A DNA stretch of 37,784 nucleotides, taken from contig JAEPRB010000324.1 of assembly GCA_016758965.1 (NCBI GenBank), positions 1-37,784 on the forward strand, in the 5' to 3' direction. The notes below the pieces were generated by a model. That model saw only the letters and a list, made by a program, of their open reading frames with translations, had not been told where the DNA came from and did not search any database. The stretch's first letter is position 1. Every line of letters starts with the position of its first letter. A program made the translations under genes and the position numbers. Below are positions 33,352 to 37,784 of the stretch, piece after piece. The DNA comes from Circinella minor (Eukaryota > Mucoromycota > Mucoromycetes > Mucorales > Lichtheimiaceae).

Positions 33352-34052
33352 TAAAATGTCAGCAAAAATCAAAGTTATTAAATAGAATATATTTTTGAAG
33401 GTATCGAATTACATATGATCAAAAACTTTATTTTTATATACTATCGAAGGACTTCATTCTTTTGTTTAAAAAAATATGATTGAGGACATGTTTGGCAAAA
33501 AAATATCAAGGTTTCTTTTATATGTATACAACAAGACATTTCAGGGAAAAATATAAGATTGATTTTTCAATTCTAAAATCCGTTTCTTTATTTGATGGTT
33601 TGTGTTACAGTTATTACTTTTACATATAGTTGTTTTTGTTCCATCATAAAGTTAAGTGTTCCATACCAAAACTTTTAATAAGTTTTACTACTTCTTTTGT
33701 AGGCTTATGGTATGACTATGTTCTGATAAAACACTAATATGTAGGGCATATTATTGGAGTTACACAGTGCGTCCGAGACTCGCGTCCAGAGCGTCAAGCA
33801 GACTTCAACTCAATATGAAATTTCCTAATATGTTCGATTACCCGCATGTAACGCGGGAAGCCAAGCAAAAATGTTGTCAAAACATGAATGTTTTTTAATA
33901 AAAAATAAAACAGAAGTGTGTTTTCCAACCATTATAATAATAGTTTATTTTTTGTTAAAGTTTGATTGGAGAGGAAACATATAAAAAAAATATAACATTG
34001 AGGATAGTATCATATATGATAGTTTAAAAAATATCTTAATTGAGGTGATCTA
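33352..34052. other. Intergenic with one GC-rich palindrome
   Basis: Mostly AT-rich. At 33764-33860 a CG-containing island includes the hairpin CCCGC/GCGGG around ATGTAAC (33841-33857). No gene seen. Confidence 0.45.
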
Positions 34053-34274
34053 CTGCTGAGCAAAAAATAAAAAAAAAGAACTTCTTGAAATTACTTCTTT
34101 ACAATTCGTTGAATCAAAGAACTATGCTAAGCATTTCATGCCAAGATTATAAATCATAAGCTAATAGCATATAGTTCTACTCGGTATACATGCTAAGCTT
34201 TTCAATCCCAAATCAGAATCGTAAGCTGATGAAATAAAAACTATTCTAACAATAAAATAATCTTTGCTCAGCAG
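34053..34274. promoter_or_regulatory. Inverted and direct repeats upstream of Crypton gene
   Basis: The 12-bp inverted pair CTGCTGAGCAAA (34053-34064) and TTTGCTCAGCAG (34263-34274) brackets 222 bp. Inside are two imperfect direct repeats, 34124-34165 and 34190-34230, each starting ATGCTAAGC and ending AAGCT(A/G)AT. The right inverted repeat ends 15 bp before the TATA box of the recombinase gene. These could be binding sites for the recombinase or a regulator; the layout is visible, the function inferred. Confidence 0.6.
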
Positions 34275-34289
34275 CAATGGACTAAAAAC

Positions 34290-34297
34290 TATATAAA
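34290..34297 (+). promoter_or_regulatory. TATA box of Crypton recombinase
   Basis: TATATAAA lies 78 bp upstream of the ATG at 34375. It argues against any start codon nearer than that and supports MPRPQKQ as the N-terminus. Confidence 0.65.
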
Positions 34298-34374
34298 CGT
34301 TGACGATTATTACAACGGCTCGTAATCCTCCTCTATATTATTATTCTATATTTTCTCTTTTTATTGTAACAATT

Positions 34375-36844
34375 ATGCCTCGACCACAAAAACAACATCG
34401 TCAACGACGTCAAAATAATGCAGCAGGTTCTTCAACAAGAAGAGAAGATATTCATCAAGCTCAATTGGAACAACAACTGGAAGATGCAGTGGTCCACACA
34501 AATGAAATGGCCAAATCACTTCAACCAAAAGCCACCAAGAGTGCATATAAACCCAAGCAGAAAGAGTTTAAAGAATGGTGTAAAGAAAAAGGTTTTAGTA
34601 GAATAACTCGATATCAAGTAACTGGTAAAAAGTTGAATTTATTTTTACAAGAAAAAGTAAGTATCATTTTTATTTATGCAAAACGTTAATGCAAATTTAT
34701 TTCATTCAAACTAAATAATTCGATCCAGGTTCTTGGTAGAGAGCGACGCACTCCTGGTAGAAGAAAGAGAAATACAGAGGAAATGGAGAATGAGGAGCTT
34801 TCTGACGGTTCTGGCGATTCCGATGGCGATGGCAATGGCGATCAAGAACTACATCTTGAAAATGACGATGAGGAAGAAATGGATCAAGTTGAAAATTTAT
34901 CTCCTCAAGAGCAAGAGTCCATTCGTCTTATTGGGTTTTCAACAATCGATCAGTATGTCAGTGCAATTACTGCTCTTTATAATGAGCAGCTTACAGCAGG
35001 TGTCAATGTCATGGAAAACCAACCACGTATCAACGCTGTAAAAAACTTATTGAAGAATGCAAGGATATTGGATCGACAAAAGAGACGTGATAATTATGAA
35101 GATCGTGCTGCAGGAACTATTTTCGATGGATATTCGACAACAGAAAAACTTGCTCAAGTTGTCGACTATTTTTTGCGCAAGGATCGAAGTGAGCATTACC
35201 GAAATGCAATGATGTTGCTATTAGTGCATCATTGTTTGTTACGTGGTGAAAATGTTCGTTCCCTCGATTTGCCTGATGCGCAAACTTTATCCTTGGAAGG
35301 CGAAGGCGTAACTCCTGATATCGAATGTCATGCTTTAGTTATATTAATTAACCATGGAAAAACAAACAAATTCGGTAAGCCTCAATACGGTTCTTGTATC
35401 CGAAATGACGATATCAAGACCTGCCCTTGGATGACGCTAGCATTATACCTATTCCACCGTTGGATCGTTGTACAAGAACCTTTCCCCAATATGACTAAAC
35501 CTGAATCTTGGTATAATATAAAATTATGTAAAGGTGATAACGTTGATAATACGAAGGAAATGCAGCCCAAGGCACATTATGATGCCATTGAAAAAGGGTT
35601 CAAGGCCTGTCATATTCATAGTATGGCGAAAACGCATGCTGGTCGACAGTCTGGTGCAAAAATGGCTGACATTCGTGGTGCAGGGGAATCTGATATTCGA
35701 CGTGCTGGACGTTGGACAAATGATGCATTGGAGTCAGCATATCTCACAAATCTTCCAAGAGCACTGCTCCGTGTTATGGCAGGATTCCACAAAGATGGCG
35801 GTCGCTTTTACTTACGTCGTGCGATTGAAAAACCCGACCCCGAACTCTGTCATAAAGTATTCCCAATGGTTGAAGTATGGCAAGAGCGAATCAATCGAGG
35901 TCGTGAACATGGTGATCAGAGCATCGCTGCCGATGGTTTCCTTCAAATGCTTCGACAGCTCAGTGTTGTATTCCTTCAGGATTCAGTACCCCTGCAAGAG
36001 CTTTATCCATGCCTGTCCATTTGGAATGCTCCTCTTTTCCAGGATCCCCAATACATCACATTTAAAAAGTAAGTAAAATAAAAATAAAAAGCTATTTTGT
36101 GTTTCACTTACTAACTGAAGAACTTATAGCAAATTGACTAGGTCGATGAACGAAGCACCAACACCACAGGATCTTACCCTTCAAATGGCAATGCCATTAA
36201 TGCATGATTACGTCCGTGCAATGCACACAGATGTTTCTGCCCATCTTGCTTCATTAACCCATAACATAGAACAACAATCACAGCGTACATCACAATTTCT
36301 GGATGATCTCCTTTCTTGTCGCGCCCCATTTTCATTGCAAGTCGACCCATCATACATCCAAAACAGTCACCAATCATTCACACCATCCGCACCATCCACT
36401 TCATTACCTATTACCACGAACACTGCAGCTATCAATAGAACAATATCCAACGTTGGAATTCCTGCTCAACATACTAACAACACCCCAACCAACAATGTCA
36501 TCACCACATCCAGTACTGCAGACGATCCTCCTCATTACAAGATGAGCCGTGGCATTACAAATTTGTATGACTTGTGGCGTGAATGGCATACGGGCTTATC
36601 TGGTTCACCTGCAGTCTTTGAGCTCGAACGTACTTGGAAAACCAAGTGGCGAAGGGGTGATGATAAATGGGTCAATGGTCGCGCGACTATTATTTGTGAA
36701 ATTCAGGCTTATCAAGAAAAATACGAACTTACCCCTGAAGCTGCTTTAAAAGAGATTGATGACAGATGTATAGTGCTAGGTAACAAGTCAATAAATTGGA
36801 TGTATGAAAACCGAACGAAGTGGACTACAAGAGTTGAAGAATAA
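34375..36844 (+). CDS. Crypton-type tyrosine recombinase with GCR1_C domain
   Basis: Transposase of a Crypton DNA transposon; such enzymes cut and join DNA through a tyrosine nucleophile. Three exons, 34375-34656, 34729-36068 and 36130-36844, join in frame to 778 aa with consensus splice sites. A basic, Gln-rich N-terminus is followed by a SAM-like DNA-binding region (about 48-94), then an acidic linker (113-150). The catalytic core has Arg266 (CLLRGENVR), the HAGR motif with His397 and Arg400, GRW at 421-423 and Tyr432 (ESAYL). A Ser/Thr/Asn-rich spacer leads to a GCR1_C-type DNA-binding domain at about 681-752 (DLWREWHTGLSG, KTKWRRGDDKW). All expected catalytic residues are present and no stop interrupts it, so it may be active. 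Host domestication is an alternative. Confidence 0.9.
34657..34728 (+). other. Crypton gene intron 1
   Basis: 72-nt phase-0 intron, GTAAGT donor, CTAAAT branch-like site at 34711, CAG acceptor at 34726-34728. Intron 2 spans 36069-36129 (GTAAGT, branch-like CTAACT at 36111, TAG). Confidence 0.85.
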
Positions 36845-36854
36845 AGCAGTTTTT

Positions 36855-36926
36855 TTATCATTTCTTTTATTATTTCTTTTATCATTTCTTTTATCATTTC
36901 TTTTATTATTTCTTTTATTATTTCTT
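36855..36926 (+). repeat. 12-bp minisatellite, six units
   Basis: Six perfect tandem units of TTATYATTTCTT, where Y is C,T,C,C,T,T in order. The array starts 11 bp after the Crypton stop codon, within its likely 3' UTR. Confidence 0.92.
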
Positions 36927-37784
36927 TTATTTTTAATCATATAATAAACACGCATACACCAAGTTTGAGTCAATGTAATTAGCTTTCAGAATGATCTTTC
37001 ATATAAAATGTTGCAATTTAATGATCCATGTCGATCTTTGAGTTGAAATGAAGCGTAAAAAATTATAGAGGATAATAATAACATATACAAAAAACATTCA
37101 TAAGACGCGAGTGAAAATATGCACATATTATTATCTGGTTTACAATATTACGCACGCATATCTTTAAAAAAATTTCAGAATCTGCCAGACTTTGCAAGAT
37201 GAGACAAGACTTATATTATTGAGATGTATTTATAAATTTAAGCACATAGATACATTACATTATTCAATAGTCTTATATCATAGCTTAAAACTTAAAACTG
37301 ACTCCCTCCCTACATCGGCAAAAGTAAAATAGTTACTTTGTTCATATAAAGAGAAAATTTGGTCTATATAGACAATATAGCCTAGATATGAATTTATAGA
37401 CTATATATGAATAACAGAATCTATTAGTGGTATTTGCGATTTTACTACTACAGAAGAGGTGATTTGCATTCTTATTCTCAATAGTAAATAGTATTTATTC
37501 ATATTAAAACTGCTAATGATAATATTTTATTACTTTTTTCATAATTAGTATAGCTTGTCAAGTAGAATGGTTTTATATACGGTGCATACTGATTTAAATA
37601 GTCAATTGTCAAAAATTAAAAATATTTCAAACCCCGGCGGATAGTATTACATCCACAGTTAAAAGTTTTAATTCCCGTATTTAGCATAGATGTAGTAATA
37701 TAATGGTCAAAAAAGTTTGAGCTACTTTTATTGTTTATAAAATTTTTAGGGGAAATAAAAAAAAAGAGTATATATATATATAAT
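36927..37784. other. Terminal AT-rich stretch
   Basis: No gene or clear repeat. It probably contains the downstream end of the Crypton, but Crypton ends lack inverted repeats and cannot be located without a second copy. It ends in a short (TA)n run. Confidence 0.5.

Noticed and set aside
34300..34374. Upstream extension of the Crypton protein
   Set aside because: Begins at TTG only 3 bp past the TATA box, so it cannot be transcribed; ATG at 34375 is preferred.
36174..36973. Minus-strand open frames in the Crypton 3' part and minisatellite
   Set aside because: Shadows of exon 3 and of the 12-bp repeat (poly Asn/Lys translation).

Overview
The window reads as nuclear DNA of an early-diverging filamentous fungus, most likely Mucoromycota (order Mucorales). 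The evidence is an AT-rich background (GC judged by eye at about 30% or less), short GT-AG introns of roughly 50-300 nt, a fungal beta-tubulin, a secreted GH28 pectinase, an F-box protein with an N-terminal TPR-like region, and a Crypton with a GCR1_C-type tail. No tRNA, rRNA or CRISPR was recognised.

Layout. 1-3.4 kb: a two-exon TPR/F-box/LRR gene (+). 4.5-6.2 kb: a decayed Helitron helicase followed by two Helitron-like 3' ends; a canonical-looking 5' Helitron terminus abuts the first one head to tail. 7.5-9.3 kb: a five-exon polygalacturonase (+). 9.9-10.4 kb: exon-like blocks (-) that no longer join in frame. 11.5-12.9 kb: a four-exon quinone oxidoreductase (+). 13.5-15.2 kb: a single-exon HET-domain protein (-). 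15.2-19.4 kb: mostly gene-poor AT-rich DNA with a 470-bp inverted-repeat element and one small membrane-protein gene. 19.5-21.5 kb: a five-exon beta-tubulin (-) with one GC-AG intron and alanine-198/tyrosine-167. 22-34 kb: a long gene-poor stretch with decayed coding islands, a very large imperfect palindrome (28.8-29.7 kb), a 190-bp direct duplication (30.8/31.2 kb), a second inverted-repeat element (32.2-32.4 kb) and a textbook Helitron 3' end (33.35 kb). 34.3-36.8 kb: an apparently intact three-exon Crypton-type tyrosine recombinase.

How the parts relate. The host genes look like independent single genes, not a cluster: protein turnover (F-box), pectin degradation (GH28), detoxification or redox (quinone oxidoreductase), possible allorecognition-like signalling (HET) and cytoskeleton (tubulin). 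They sit between old mobile-element debris, with one mobile element that still looks functional. Two signals run across the window: strong apparent over-representation of the palindrome TACGTA in non-coding DNA, and CpG/TpG-type differences between repeat copies, which suggest cytosine-methylation decay. Exon coordinates were derived by hand from splice signals and frame; nothing was checked against a database.
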